The notes beneath the pieces were generated by a model. It was not told where the DNA came from. It was given only the letters and a program-made list of their open reading frames with translations, and did not search any database. Position numbers and translations under genes: made by a program. This document shows positions 19,960-28,687 of a stretch of DNA of 48,946 nucleotides, one piece after another. Each line of letters starts with the position of its first letter. Positions within the stretch are counted from its first letter, which is position 1. Source of the stretch: Solirubrobacterales bacterium (GTDB taxonomy: Bacteria > Actinomycetota > Thermoleophilia > Solirubrobacterales > 70-9); assembly GCA_013821475.1 (NCBI GenBank), contig JACDGU010000003.1, positions 1 through 48,946 of the forward strand, given 5' to 3'.

Positions 19960-20522
19960 CAGCTTTCTCCCGCCGGGGCACCAGGGCCGACTCCGCCCGA
20001 TCCCGTTTCGCCGCCCGGTTCGGTCGGCGGAATTTCTTCTTCTTTTTCTTCTGCAGGCGGTTCGGGCGTCTTCACCGGCGGTTCCTTTTCTTCCTTCGAC
20101 TGTTCCTTTTCTTCAGCCTTCTCAGCCTTTTCGGCGGCCTTTTCTTCAGTCTTTTCGGACTTCTCCGTTGCCTTCTGTTCGGCTTCGAATTCCTCTTCTT
20201 CTTCGGCTTCCCGGGCTTCTTCGGCTTCGGCTTCGGAGTCTTCTTCGCAGCTGGTGACGACTTCGTTCAGCCGCGCCGCGCCTTCGCCCAGCGCCTGCTT
20301 CAGCTTCTTGTCGACCCCGTTCAGCCCGTCGACCTGTTCGCTGACCGCGCTCGCCGCGTTCTCGGCGCCGATGCATTCGCCTTCGGCGGCCAGCCGGCGG
20401 ACTTCTTCGAGGTTGGCCGTGATCTGGCTCGCGGTCGCGCCCGGGAGCAGCTTGGCGTTGTCGCTGCTGCCGCAGGCGGCCAGCGCCGTCGCGCAGGCGA
20501 CGGCGAGGAAGAGGGCAAGCAT
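19959..20522 (-). CDS. Putative lipoprotein with Glu/Lys/Pro low-complexity C-terminus
   Basis: MLALFLAVACATALAACGSSDNAKLL lipobox; EEKAAEKAEKAEEKEQSKEEKEPPVKTPEPPAEEKEEE. Abuts the kinase gene. Confidence 0.8.
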   Translation of the reverse strand: MLALFLAVACATALAACGSSDNAKLLPGATASQITANLEEVRRLAAEGECIGAENAASAVSEQVDGLNGVDKKLKQALGEGAARLNEVVTSCEEDSEAEAEEAREAEEEEEFEAEQKATEKSEKTEEKAAEKAEKAEEKEQSKEEKEPPVKTPEPPAEEKEEEIPPTEPGGETGSGGVGPGAPAGES

Positions 20523-20595
20523 GGATGCGCTCAGACGGCCGATGATTCGAGTCTAGACAACGGCCCGCGGGCCGGATTTGCCCTGCATTTCGGCA

Positions 20596-21339
20596 TCAGC
20601 GGCCGACCTGGAGGCGTTCGGCGAGCGAGGCCGGCAGGCCGGCGGCGAGAATCGATCCGGCGGCGGCGGCGACGTCGTAGGGGACCCGGTGAAAGCGCGC
20701 CGTCCACTCCTCCAGGTCTAGCTCCAGCCAGCCGGCGCGGGGATCGCCGTCGCGCGGCTGGCCGACGCTGCCGGGATTGATCAGCCAGCCGCCGTCGTCG
20801 ATGTCGAGCAGCGCCCCGTCGCCGGCCTGGGCCCCGTGCGCGTAGCCGCGGCGAGGCCCACCTTCGGGCCTGGTGAAGAAGAGCGAGATGTGCGAGTGGC
20901 CGATCAGGCTGATTCGCTCGACGGCGGCGTCGAGCCCGGCTTCGGCCTGGTCGATCGAGAGCACGTACTCCCAGATCGGGTCACGCGGGGAGGCGTGGAA
21001 GAGCCCGATGCCGGCGTAGTCCATCGCCGGCACCAGGCCCCGCAGGAACTCGAGGGTCTCGGCGCTCGCCTCCCTGGCGGTCCAGCCGGCGGCCTCCCTG
21101 GCGGTCTCCGAGAAGGCGGAGACGTCGAGCTCGCCGAGCACCGCGAGGTCGTGGTTGCCGATCAGGCAGACGTCGCAGCGTTGCCGGATCAGGGTCGTGC
21201 AGGCGTCGGGATCGGCGCCGTAGCCGACCACGTCGCCGAGGCACCAGAGCTGCTCGACGCCCGCCGAGTCGACGGCCCCGAGGACGGTCTCGAGGGCGGG
21301 CAGGTTGGAGTGGACATCGCTGAGGACGGCTACACGCAA
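20596..21339 (-). CDS. Calcineurin-like metallophosphoesterase
   Basis: TTG start; RVAVLSDVHSNLPALETVL...LGDVVGYGADPDAC...GNHDLAVLG...LIGHSHISLFF. Confidence 0.9.
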   Translation of the reverse strand: MRVAVLSDVHSNLPALETVLGAVDSAGVEQLWCLGDVVGYGADPDACTTLIRQRCDVCLIGNHDLAVLGELDVSAFSETAREAAGWTAREASAETLEFLRGLVPAMDYAGIGLFHASPRDPIWEYVLSIDQAEAGLDAAVERISLIGHSHISLFFTRPEGGPRRGYAHGAQAGDGALLDIDDGGWLINPGSVGQPRDGDPRAGWLELDLEEWTARFHRVPYDVAAAAGSILAAGLPASLAERLQVGR

Positions 21340-21384
21340 GCGGGCAGCGTACCCCGCGCCAGCCCCGGTCCATACGATTGACCT

Positions 21385-23028
21385 GTGACCGCCACCGATT
21401 CGATCAGCGAGCTCCGCGGCGCCGTCGAGGAGGCCGCCCGGGCCCTGCGCGACGGCGAGCGGACCGAGCCCCCGCCCACGCTCGACCGGCCGCCGAAGCC
21501 GGAGCTCGGCGACTACAGCTCCAACGCGGCGATGCTGCTCGCCGGCCCGCTCGGCGACAATCCGCGCGCCGTTGCCGAGCGCCTGCGGGCCGAGCTCGAG
21601 GGCAGCCTCGGCGACGGCGGCGACATCGACCGGATCGAGGTCGCCGGTCCTGGCTTCGTCAACCTCTTCCTCTCCGACGCCTGGTACCGGCGCGCGCTGG
21701 CCGCGCTGGCCGGTTCGGGGGATGCGCTTGCCGCCGTGGCCACCGACGCGCCCGAGCGGGTCCTGGTCGAGGGTCCCTCCGCCAATCCAACCGGGCCGCT
21801 GCACGTCGGCGGCGGCCGCCTCGCCGCCTACGGCGACGCCGTCGTCAGGCTGCTGGAGGCGGTCGGCCACGAGGTCGAGCGCGAGTACTACGTCAACGAC
21901 GCCGGTGCCCAGGTCGGCACCTTCGCCGACTCGATCGGCGCCCGGATGAAGGGCGAGGGGCCGCCCGAGAACGGCTACGGCGGTGAGTACGTGAGCGAGC
22001 TGGCGGAGCGGATCGCCGCCGAGGGAATCGGCCCCGAGGACCGCGAGGCGCTCGGCCTGCGCGGGATCGAGCTGATGCTCGAGGGGGTGCGGGAGACGCT
22101 CGGGCGCTTCGGCGTCGGCATCGACACCTTCGCCTCCGAGCGGGCGATCTACGCCCGCGGCGAGGTCGAGTCGGCGCTCGCCAGGCTCGACGCCGGCGGC
22201 CACACCTACCGCAGCGACGACGCCCTCTGGCTACGCACGACCAGCTTCGGCGACGACAAGGACCGGGTCCTGATCAAGTCCGACGGCGAGCCGACCTACC
22301 TGACCGCCGACGTCGCCTACCACTGGGACAAGCTGCAGCGCGGGTTCGACCGCCTGATCGACGTCCTCGGCGCCGACCACCACGGCTACGTCGGCCGGAT
22401 CCGGGCGGCGATCGCCGCCCTCGGCGGCGACCCCGACGCCTTCGAGGCGCAGATCATGAACCTGGTCCACGTCGTCGAAGGCGGGGAACGGGTGCAGATG
22501 TCCAAGCGCAGCGGCGACTTCGTCTCGCTCGACGACCTGCTCGACGACATCGGCGTCGACGCCACCCGCTGGTTCATGCTCTGGCGCAGCCACGAGACGA
22601 CCGTCGACCTCGACCTCGAGCTGGCCCGCAGCCAGTCGAGCGACAACCCCGTCTATTACGTGCAGTATGCGCACGCCCGGATCGCCAGCATCCTGCGCAA
22701 AGCGGAGGGGTCCGCCGCCGGTGCCGCCGGGGGGGACGGCGGCGATCGCATCGTGCCGCTGGAGCCGGGCGAGAAGGCGCTGATCAAGCGCCTGCTGCAG
22801 TTCCCCGACGAAGTTCGCGAGTCGGCCGCGCGCCGCGCCCCGCACCGGATCTGCGCCTACTCGACCGCGGTCGCCGCCGACTTCCACTCCTTCTACCGCG
22901 ACTGCCAGGTGGTCGGCGCCGAGGGCGAGGGCGTTGAGCGCTCGCGGCTGGCGCTCTGCCGGGCGGCCAAGCGGACGATCGCCGAAGCCCTCGGCCTGCT
23001 CGGGATCTCGGCCCCCGAGCGGATGTGA
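21385..23028 (+). CDS. argS: Arginyl-tRNA synthetase
   Basis: GTG start; VEGPSANPTGPLHVGGGRLAAYGD (HIGH-like region); ADHHGYVGRIRAA; MSKRSGDFVSLDDLL; anticodon-binding C-terminus. Confidence 0.95.
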   Translation: MTATDSISELRGAVEEAARALRDGERTEPPPTLDRPPKPELGDYSSNAAMLLAGPLGDNPRAVAERLRAELEGSLGDGGDIDRIEVAGPGFVNLFLSDAWYRRALAALAGSGDALAAVATDAPERVLVEGPSANPTGPLHVGGGRLAAYGDAVVRLLEAVGHEVEREYYVNDAGAQVGTFADSIGARMKGEGPPENGYGGEYVSELAERIAAEGIGPEDREALGLRGIELMLEGVRETLGRFGVGIDTFASERAIYARGEVESALARLDAGGHTYRSDDALWLRTTSFGDDKDRVLIKSDGEPTYLTADVAYHWDKLQRGFDRLIDVLGADHHGYVGRIRAAIAALGGDPDAFEAQIMNLVHVVEGGERVQMSKRSGDFVSLDDLLDDIGVDATRWFMLWRSHETTVDLDLELARSQSSDNPVYYVQYAHARIASILRKAEGSAAGAAGGDGGDRIVPLEPGEKALIKRLLQFPDEVRESAARRAPHRICAYSTAVAADFHSFYRDCQVVGAEGEGVERSRLALCRAAKRTIAEALGLLGISAPERM

Positions 23029-23705
23029 TGCGGGGCGGGCGCGCCAAGCTGCCCGTCCTCGCCGGCATCTCCGGTCCGGTTCCCGGCGAGGGCCGGCCCT
23101 GGGCGCTGCGTCGGGAGGACTTTGAGCAGCTCGTCGTGCTCGGCGACCGGCTCGTCGGGCACAGCGCCGTACTGGTCACCGGCTGGGGGGGCCATGGACG
23201 CGACCTCGCGATCGCGGTCGCTGCGACCGCCTGCTCGGCGGGACGCCGAACCGTCCTGCTCGAGTGCGACCTGGCGCGCCCGCGGCTGGCTGCCGACCTC
23301 GGCCTCCCGCAGTCGCCGGGCCTGCACGAGTACCTGCGCTGGGAGGCGACGCCGGCCGAGGTCCTGCAGCCGCTGAGCCTCGCCGGCTCGGCCGCGTCCG
23401 GGGCCTCCGAGCCGTTGGTCTGCATCACGGCCGGTCGCCAGGGCGCCGATCCGGTCACCCTGTTCGGGCTCGGCAGCTTCAGCCACATGACCGCGAAGCT
23501 GCGCGGCGCCTATGAGCTGGTCGTGCTCAGCGGCCCCGATCTCGGCACTGAACCGGCCTCGCTGGAAGCGGTCGCGCCGCACGCGGACTGCGTGCTGGCG
23601 GCGATCTCATCGGCGCAGAGGGGCGGTAGCGACGGGCGCGCGGTGAGGAACGCGCTCTCCGCCCTGCCGATGGCTGCACTGGGCACCGTCGTCGTCGGCG
23701 AGTAG
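23025..23705 (+). CDS. P-loop/CpsD-like protein with degenerate Walker A
   Basis: VLVTGWGGHGRDLAIAVAATACSAGRRTVLLECDLARPRLAADLGLPQSPGLHEYLRWEA resembles BY-kinase/ParA-like ATPases, but the Walker A GK[ST] is replaced. Confidence 0.65.
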   Translation: MMRGGRAKLPVLAGISGPVPGEGRPWALRREDFEQLVVLGDRLVGHSAVLVTGWGGHGRDLAIAVAATACSAGRRTVLLECDLARPRLAADLGLPQSPGLHEYLRWEATPAEVLQPLSLAGSAASGASEPLVCITAGRQGADPVTLFGLGSFSHMTAKLRGAYELVVLSGPDLGTEPASLEAVAPHADCVLAAISSAQRGGSDGRAVRNALSALPMAALGTVVVGE

Positions 23706-23722
23706 TCGCTTCGAGTCCCTCC

Positions 23723-24199
23723 CTAGAGGTCGTAGCGGGCGAGGTCGGCGTCGAGCCGCTCGGAGTCCTCGGCGCTCGGCCCGGCGGGAGCCGAGTCGTC
23801 GGGATCCGCGTCGCCGCCGGCCCGCCGCCATTTCGCCACGCCGCAGGCAAGCGCGATCACGGCGATTACGAAGGCGACGATCGGGACCAGGTAGGCGGAG
23901 AGGCTGAAGCCCGAGCCCTGCGGCAGCGCCAGCACCGCGTCGCCGTACTCGGCGACCAGCGCGTCCTTGATTTCGCCCTTGCTCTTGCCGGCCCGGACGA
24001 GGCGTTCGACGAAGACTTTCTCGCGCTGGGCCTGCGGCGATTCGGCCAGCTCGAGCAGGGTGCCGCAGACCGGGCACATCACTTCCGACTCGATCTCGGT
24101 CAGCGAGGTCTGCGGCGTCGCCGCGCTGGCCCCGCCCAGCGGCACCGCGACGAGCAACGCCACGGCCAGCACGGCGACGCTTGCCGCGCGCCTCCTCAC
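23723..24199 (-). CDS. ccmH: CcmH-family cytochrome c maturation protein
   Basis: GTG start overlapping the upstream TGA; EIESEVMCPVCGTLLELAESPQAQREKVFVERLVRAGKSKGEIKDALVAEYGDAVLA. Confidence 0.9.
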   Translation of the reverse strand: MRRRAASVAVLAVALLVAVPLGGASAATPQTSLTEIESEVMCPVCGTLLELAESPQAQREKVFVERLVRAGKSKGEIKDALVAEYGDAVLALPQGSGFSLSAYLVPIVAFVIAVIALACGVAKWRRAGGDADPDDSAPAGPSAEDSERLDADLARYDL

Positions 24200-24720
24200 G
24201 AGCGAGTGTCGGGGAGGTACGGTGCCACCGCTTCGCGCAGGTACTGGCCGTCGACCGGCCCGCGCAGCAGCCAGCGCAGCTTCCCCTGTGGGTCGATCAG
24301 GAAGTTCTCCGGGACCCCGGTGGTGCCGAAGTCGTGGGCGGTGTCGCCGTTGCCGTCGCGCAGCTGCGGGTAGCGGAGCCCGTACTTCTCGACGAAGTCC
24401 TTGCCATCGCCGCTGAGGTCGCGGGTGTCGATCCCGAGCACGGTGAAGTCCCGGCCGCCGTGCTGGTGCTGGAAGCGCTCGAGGGCGGGCGCCTCCTGCC
24501 GGCAGGGGACACACCACGAGGCCCAGAAGTTGACCAGTACCCAGCGCCCCCGGTAGGCAGCCAGCGAGCCTTCGCCGCCGCCACCGAGGTCCGGCATCGT
24601 CGGTGCCGGGGCGACTTCCCCGAGCGAGACGCCGGAGGAGCCCTTGCTGAGCAGGCCGTAGGTGAGCAGGCCGACGGCGGCCAGCACGGCAAGGACGGCA
24701 ATCGAGGAACGGATGCTCAT
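24196..24720 (-). CDS. ccmG: Thiol:disulfide interchange protein (CcmG/ResA/TlpA-like)
   Basis: VLVNFWASWCVPCRQEAPALERF; GVPENFLIDPQGKL. Confidence 0.88.
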   Translation of the reverse strand: MSIRSSIAVLAVLAAVGLLTYGLLSKGSSGVSLGEVAPAPTMPDLGGGGEGSLAAYRGRWVLVNFWASWCVPCRQEAPALERFQHQHGGRDFTVLGIDTRDLSGDGKDFVEKYGLRYPQLRDGNGDTAHDFGTTGVPENFLIDPQGKLRWLLRGPVDGQYLREAVAPYLPDTRS

Positions 24721-24788
24721 CGGCCTGCGGGAGGTTAGATCGCGGAGCCTCCCGGCAACGGCCCGGCGGTCATAGAATCAGCCGCGAC

Positions 24789-24861
24789 GCGGACGTAGCT
24801 CAGTTGGTAGAGCGCAAGCTTCCCAAGCTTGAGGTCGCGGGTTCGAACCCCGTCGTCCGCT
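24789..24861 (+). tRNA. tRNA-Gly(CCC)
   Basis: Cloverleaf folded by eye: acceptor GCGGACG/CGTCCGC, anticodon arm CAAGC-TTCCCAA-GCTTG, T-arm GCGGGTTCGAACCCCG; CCA not encoded. Confidence 0.95.
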
Positions 24862-24892
24862 TCGGCGGCCGCGCTCGCCCAGCGAGCCGGCG

Positions 24893-25147
24893 CTAGCGGA
24901 GCTCGTCGAGCGAGACGACCTCGAGGTCGAATGGTTCGTCGGCCGCGCGCCGGCGCCGGTAGGGCGAGACGGTGACTCGGTGGACCTCGCCGCAGAGGCA
25001 GGGGACCTCGATCGGTCGCGTGTCGGCGGCTGGGTCGGTGTCGACTTTGAGGCGGCGCAGGACCCCCTCGGTTTTGCAGCCGAAGGAGATCACCCAGCCG
25101 TAGTCCTCGGTCTCCGTTTGTTTTTTCGAGCGGCGCGGTTGCGGCAT
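24893..25147 (-). CDS. Small hypothetical protein (84 aa)
   Basis: MPQPRRSKKQTETEDYGWVISFGCKTEGVLRRLKVDTDP...VEVPCLCGEVHRV; single ORF, no family named. Confidence 0.55.
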   Translation of the reverse strand: MPQPRRSKKQTETEDYGWVISFGCKTEGVLRRLKVDTDPAADTRPIEVPCLCGEVHRVTVSPYRRRRAADEPFDLEVVSLDELR

Positions 25148-25229
25148 CCGCCCATCCTCTCGGATTGGGCGTCCGCGATGTCGCCGCGTGGTCCGAAGGT
25201 CTAAACCGGGTCCGGGCCCCCCGGGTGGT

Positions 25230-25646
25230 TCAGGCAGCCTCGTGCAGCGCGGGCTCGAGTGCCGCGAGCGGCGTCTCCGCCGCGTGGCCGTCGCCGTTGG
25301 CGAGGCCATTGCCGTTGGTGGCGGGGGCCTGGGTCTGGAGCCGGTAGAAGTGCTCTGTGGCACCGCGAACCTGGCGCTGCCTGACCAGCACGATCAGGTC
25401 TGCTTTGTGGAGCTCGGTGACGTGGTAGTTGGTATTGCTGAGCGGAATCTGGAGCTCCTGGCTGAGGTCGCTGGGGGAGAGGGTGCGACCGCCGTCGAGC
25501 CCGAGGATTTCGAGGATCGAGACCCGCAGCGGGTGCGCCGTGGCTCGCGCCAGGTGCTCCCAATCCACCGGTATGGACCGCGGTCCGTTTCCAATCGCGC
25601 GGGCGGCGCCATTGCCATTCGCTGAGTGACCGTTGAGAGTGTCCAT
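25230..25646 (-). CDS. ArsR-like winged-helix transcriptional regulator
   Basis: LARATAHPLRVSILEILGLDGGRTLSPSDLSQELQIPLSNTNYHVTELHKADLIVLVRQRQVRGATEHFYRL; divergent from the paralog array. Confidence 0.85.
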   Translation of the reverse strand: MDTLNGHSANGNGAARAIGNGPRSIPVDWEHLARATAHPLRVSILEILGLDGGRTLSPSDLSQELQIPLSNTNYHVTELHKADLIVLVRQRQVRGATEHFYRLQTQAPATNGNGLANGDGHAAETPLAALEPALHEAA

Positions 25647-25668
25647 GGCACGACTTTACCAAAAAATG

Positions 25669-25698
25669 TTGACGTGGGTCATCGAAATCGGGTATAAG
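25669..25698 (+). promoter_or_regulatory. Candidate sigma70-type promoter for paralog 1
   Basis: TTGACG (25669-25674), 18-bp spacer, TATAAG (25693-25698); ATG follows at 25708. Confidence 0.55.
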
Positions 25699-25707
25699 TC
25701 CAACGGG

Positions 25708-28599
25708 ATGTTTCCTTGGAGGGGAAATGCAACTGGCGCAAGCTGGGGCCGTATCGCGATTGCCGCGATCGCGATGAGCCTGCTCATGGCGAGTCCGGCG
25801 CTGGCCAACACGGGCACGATCATCGCCCCGCAGCACCCGCCGGCCTACACGGCGACGGACGGTTGGCAGGCGGGCACCTGCAAGAAAGACACGCCGACAT
25901 GCAGCGTCGACACCCCCGAACAGTTCTTCGAACAGGCGGCGGGGCATCCCCCCGTCGGCTTCACCCAGTTCATCGTCGAACACACGACCACCACGGTCGG
26001 GCCGCTGACGTTCGAACAGCCGGTGGGGGAACTGGAGACCGTCCGCGTCGATCTCCCCGTCGGCCTCAGCGTCAATCCCGGCGCCACCGAACGCTGCCCC
26101 CTGGCGACCTTCGAAGCCGGTGCCAGCGGTTGTCCGGCCGGATCGAAAGTCGGCGAAAGCGCGGTCACGGCTGCGGCACCGCCGCTCGGGCTGCCAACGG
26201 AACCGGTTCCGGGGGTCACCTTGGTTCCCGTCTACAACGTGATTCCGTCCGCCGGCGAATCGGCCCGCTTCGGCCTCGAACTCGGCGGCAGTGAAGTCTT
26301 CCTCAAAGGCGACGTGGCCTGGGACGGCGACTATCACGAGGGATTCACGATCGCCGTTCCCAAAGCCCTGCCGGCGGCCGTCGAAGGCCTGATCCTCAAG
26401 AACCGACTCGTCTTCAACGGCCAGGCCGGGGACGGGACCTTCATCACCACGCCCAGCACCTGCCTTGGCGCCTCGACGCCGGGTCCATCGGGCAGCCTCT
26501 ACTCGACCTTCCTGCTTGCGGCTTCTTATGAAGAAGAGGCGCAGGCCGGCTATCAGTTCCCGCAGAGCGCCGAGCCGGCATTCGAGTCGCCGATTCCGCC
26601 GGGAACCTCGCCGAAAGAGTGCAACACGATCCCCTACGCGCCGACGGTCGCCGTCCAGCCGGGGACCGCCGAAACCGACTCGCCCGCCGGTGCTCAGGTC
26701 GAGGTCGACGTCCCCCACATCCTCGGCAAAGAAAACCAGGACAGCTCGACGACGCGGAGCGCGTCGGTGACCCTGCCGGGTGGGATGGGGATCAATCCCT
26801 CGGCGGCGAACGGGCTGGCCACCTGCACCGACGCGCAGTTCGCCAAGGGGACCAAAAACCCGATTGCCTGCCCAGCGGCCTCGCGGGTGGGGACGGTTAC
26901 GATCGAGTCCCCGGCACTGCCGGAAGGCAACCTCGAAGGCCCGGTTTTCGTCGGCCAGCAGCTCAGCCGCGACCCGACCTCCGGCCAGGAGTACCGCGTC
27001 TTCGTCGACGCCGAGTCGGCGCGCTACGGGATCTCCGTCCGCCTGGTCGGCAACGTCAGCGCCAACCCGGTGAGCGGGCAGCTGACGACGACCTTTGGCG
27101 AAACCCCGCAGGTCCCGTTCAGCGCCTTCCGGCTGAAGTTCGATCCGGGCGCGCGCGCCGTCCTCAGCAGCCCGCCGATCTGCGGCCCCAACACCACGGC
27201 GACCAAGCTCACCCCGTGGTCCGGCAATCCGGCGGCCAGCCCTTCGCGGACCTTCGCGCTGACCAAGGCGCCCGGCGGTGGTGCCTGCGCGAAGACGATG
27301 GCCGAACGGCCCTTCGCGCCGAGCTTCGCGGCGGCGCCGAAGAAGACCACCGCCGGCGCCTTCAGCCCGCTCTCGATCCACCTCGTCAGGCCCCCCGGGC
27401 AGCAGGAGCTGAAGGGGATCGACATCGAGCTGGCGCCGGGGATGACCGGCAAGCTCGCCGGGATTCCATATTGCAAAGGCCCGGCGCTGGCCGCTGCGGC
27501 GGCGCACTCCGGAGTGGTCGAGCAGGCCAGCTCGAGCTGCCCGGACAAGAGCCTCGTCGGCAGCGCTTCGATCGCAGCCGGGACCGGCACCGCGCCGCTG
27601 AAGATCGCCGGCAATGTCTTCCTCTCAGGCCCCTACCACGGGGCTCCTCTCTCCCTGGCAGTCGTCACCCCTGCCACGGCCGGGCCGTTCGATCTCGGCA
27701 CGACCGTGGTCAGGGTAGCGCTGTTCGTCGATCCCGAAACCGCCCGGATCGACGCTATCTCCGACCCGGTCCCGGACGTCTTCGGTGGCACCAAGCTCAG
27801 CATCCGCTCCGTCGACATCGAGATCAACCGCCCCAACTTCACCCTCAACCCGACCAGCTGTGACCCCCTCGCGACCGAAGCCGTCCTCCACGGCGGCGGC
27901 GCCGACCCCGCCAACCCGGCGGCCTTCAGCGCCTTCCCGGTCAGCGTCCCGTTCCAGACCTCCGACTGCGGGGCGCTGCGCTTCCGGCCGAAGCTCTACA
28001 CGCGGTTGTTCGGCGGGCGCAAGAAGACGAAACGCTCGCAGTTCCCCAAATTCCGCGCCGTCCTCCTCGCCCGCGAAGGCGACGCGAACATCGGCCGCGT
28101 CGCGCTCACCCTGCCCCACTCGGAGTTCCTCGAACAGGGCCACATCGGCACCATCTGCACCCGCGTCCAGCTGGCCGCCGCGGACTGCCCGGCGCGCTCG
28201 ATCTACGGCTACGCGACGGCGCAGACGCCGCTGCTCGACGACGAACTCTCCGGCCCGGTCTACCTGACCTCCTCCAGCCACGAACTGCCGGACCTGCTGG
28301 TCGACCTCAAGGGCCAGGTGGACGTCCGCCTGCGCGGCGTGATCAGCGCCACCAAGGCGAGGATCAAGACCGTCTTCAGCACCGTGCCGGACGTCCCGGT
28401 GAGCAAGTTCACGCTGACCATGCTGGGCGGCAAGCGCGGCCTGCTGGTCAACTCGCGCGATCTCTGCGCCCGGCCCTCTTTCTCCTTCCTCAACTTCAAA
28501 GCCCAGAACGGCAAGCGCTTGCGCAAGAAGCGGCTGCCGTTGAGAATGCCCGCCTGTAGCCGGCACCGTGGCGCGAAGAAGCGCAGCGGCGGCGATTGA
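25708..28599 (+). CDS. Large secreted repeat protein, paralog 1 (unknown function)
   Basis: Signal peptide MFPWRGNATGASWGRIAIAAIAMSLLMASPALA; FFEQAAGHPPVGFT motif; four internal repeats; collinear with the next two ORFs. Confidence 0.85.
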   Translation: MFPWRGNATGASWGRIAIAAIAMSLLMASPALANTGTIIAPQHPPAYTATDGWQAGTCKKDTPTCSVDTPEQFFEQAAGHPPVGFTQFIVEHTTTTVGPLTFEQPVGELETVRVDLPVGLSVNPGATERCPLATFEAGASGCPAGSKVGESAVTAAAPPLGLPTEPVPGVTLVPVYNVIPSAGESARFGLELGGSEVFLKGDVAWDGDYHEGFTIAVPKALPAAVEGLILKNRLVFNGQAGDGTFITTPSTCLGASTPGPSGSLYSTFLLAASYEEEAQAGYQFPQSAEPAFESPIPPGTSPKECNTIPYAPTVAVQPGTAETDSPAGAQVEVDVPHILGKENQDSSTTRSASVTLPGGMGINPSAANGLATCTDAQFAKGTKNPIACPAASRVGTVTIESPALPEGNLEGPVFVGQQLSRDPTSGQEYRVFVDAESARYGISVRLVGNVSANPVSGQLTTTFGETPQVPFSAFRLKFDPGARAVLSSPPICGPNTTATKLTPWSGNPAASPSRTFALTKAPGGGACAKTMAERPFAPSFAAAPKKTTAGAFSPLSIHLVRPPGQQELKGIDIELAPGMTGKLAGIPYCKGPALAAAAAHSGVVEQASSSCPDKSLVGSASIAAGTGTAPLKIAGNVFLSGPYHGAPLSLAVVTPATAGPFDLGTTVVRVALFVDPETARIDAISDPVPDVFGGTKLSIRSVDIEINRPNFTLNPTSCDPLATEAVLHGGGADPANPAAFSAFPVSVPFQTSDCGALRFRPKLYTRLFGGRKKTKRSQFPKFRAVLLAREGDANIGRVALTLPHSEFLEQGHIGTICTRVQLAAADCPARSIYGYATAQTPLLDDELSGPVYLTSSSHELPDLLVDLKGQVDVRLRGVISATKARIKTVFSTVPDVPVSKFTLTMLGGKRGLLVNSRDLCARPSFSFLNFKAQNGKRLRKKRLPLRMPACSRHRGAKKRSGGD

Positions 28600-28687
28600 T
28601 CCAAGCCGGCAGCGGGTACGTTGTGGCCAGGGGTTGGCAACGCCGACGATGAGACGCAGGTATGGGACAACTGCAGAAGGAGATTCG

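Noticed and set aside
20040-20240. TTCTTC-rich tract as a possible regulatory repeat
   Set aside because: It is the coding strand complement of Glu/Lys repeats in the lipoprotein gene.
24789-24861. tRNA-Gly as a second island attachment site bounding the paralog array
   Set aside because: I did not find a second copy of its 3' end in the window.
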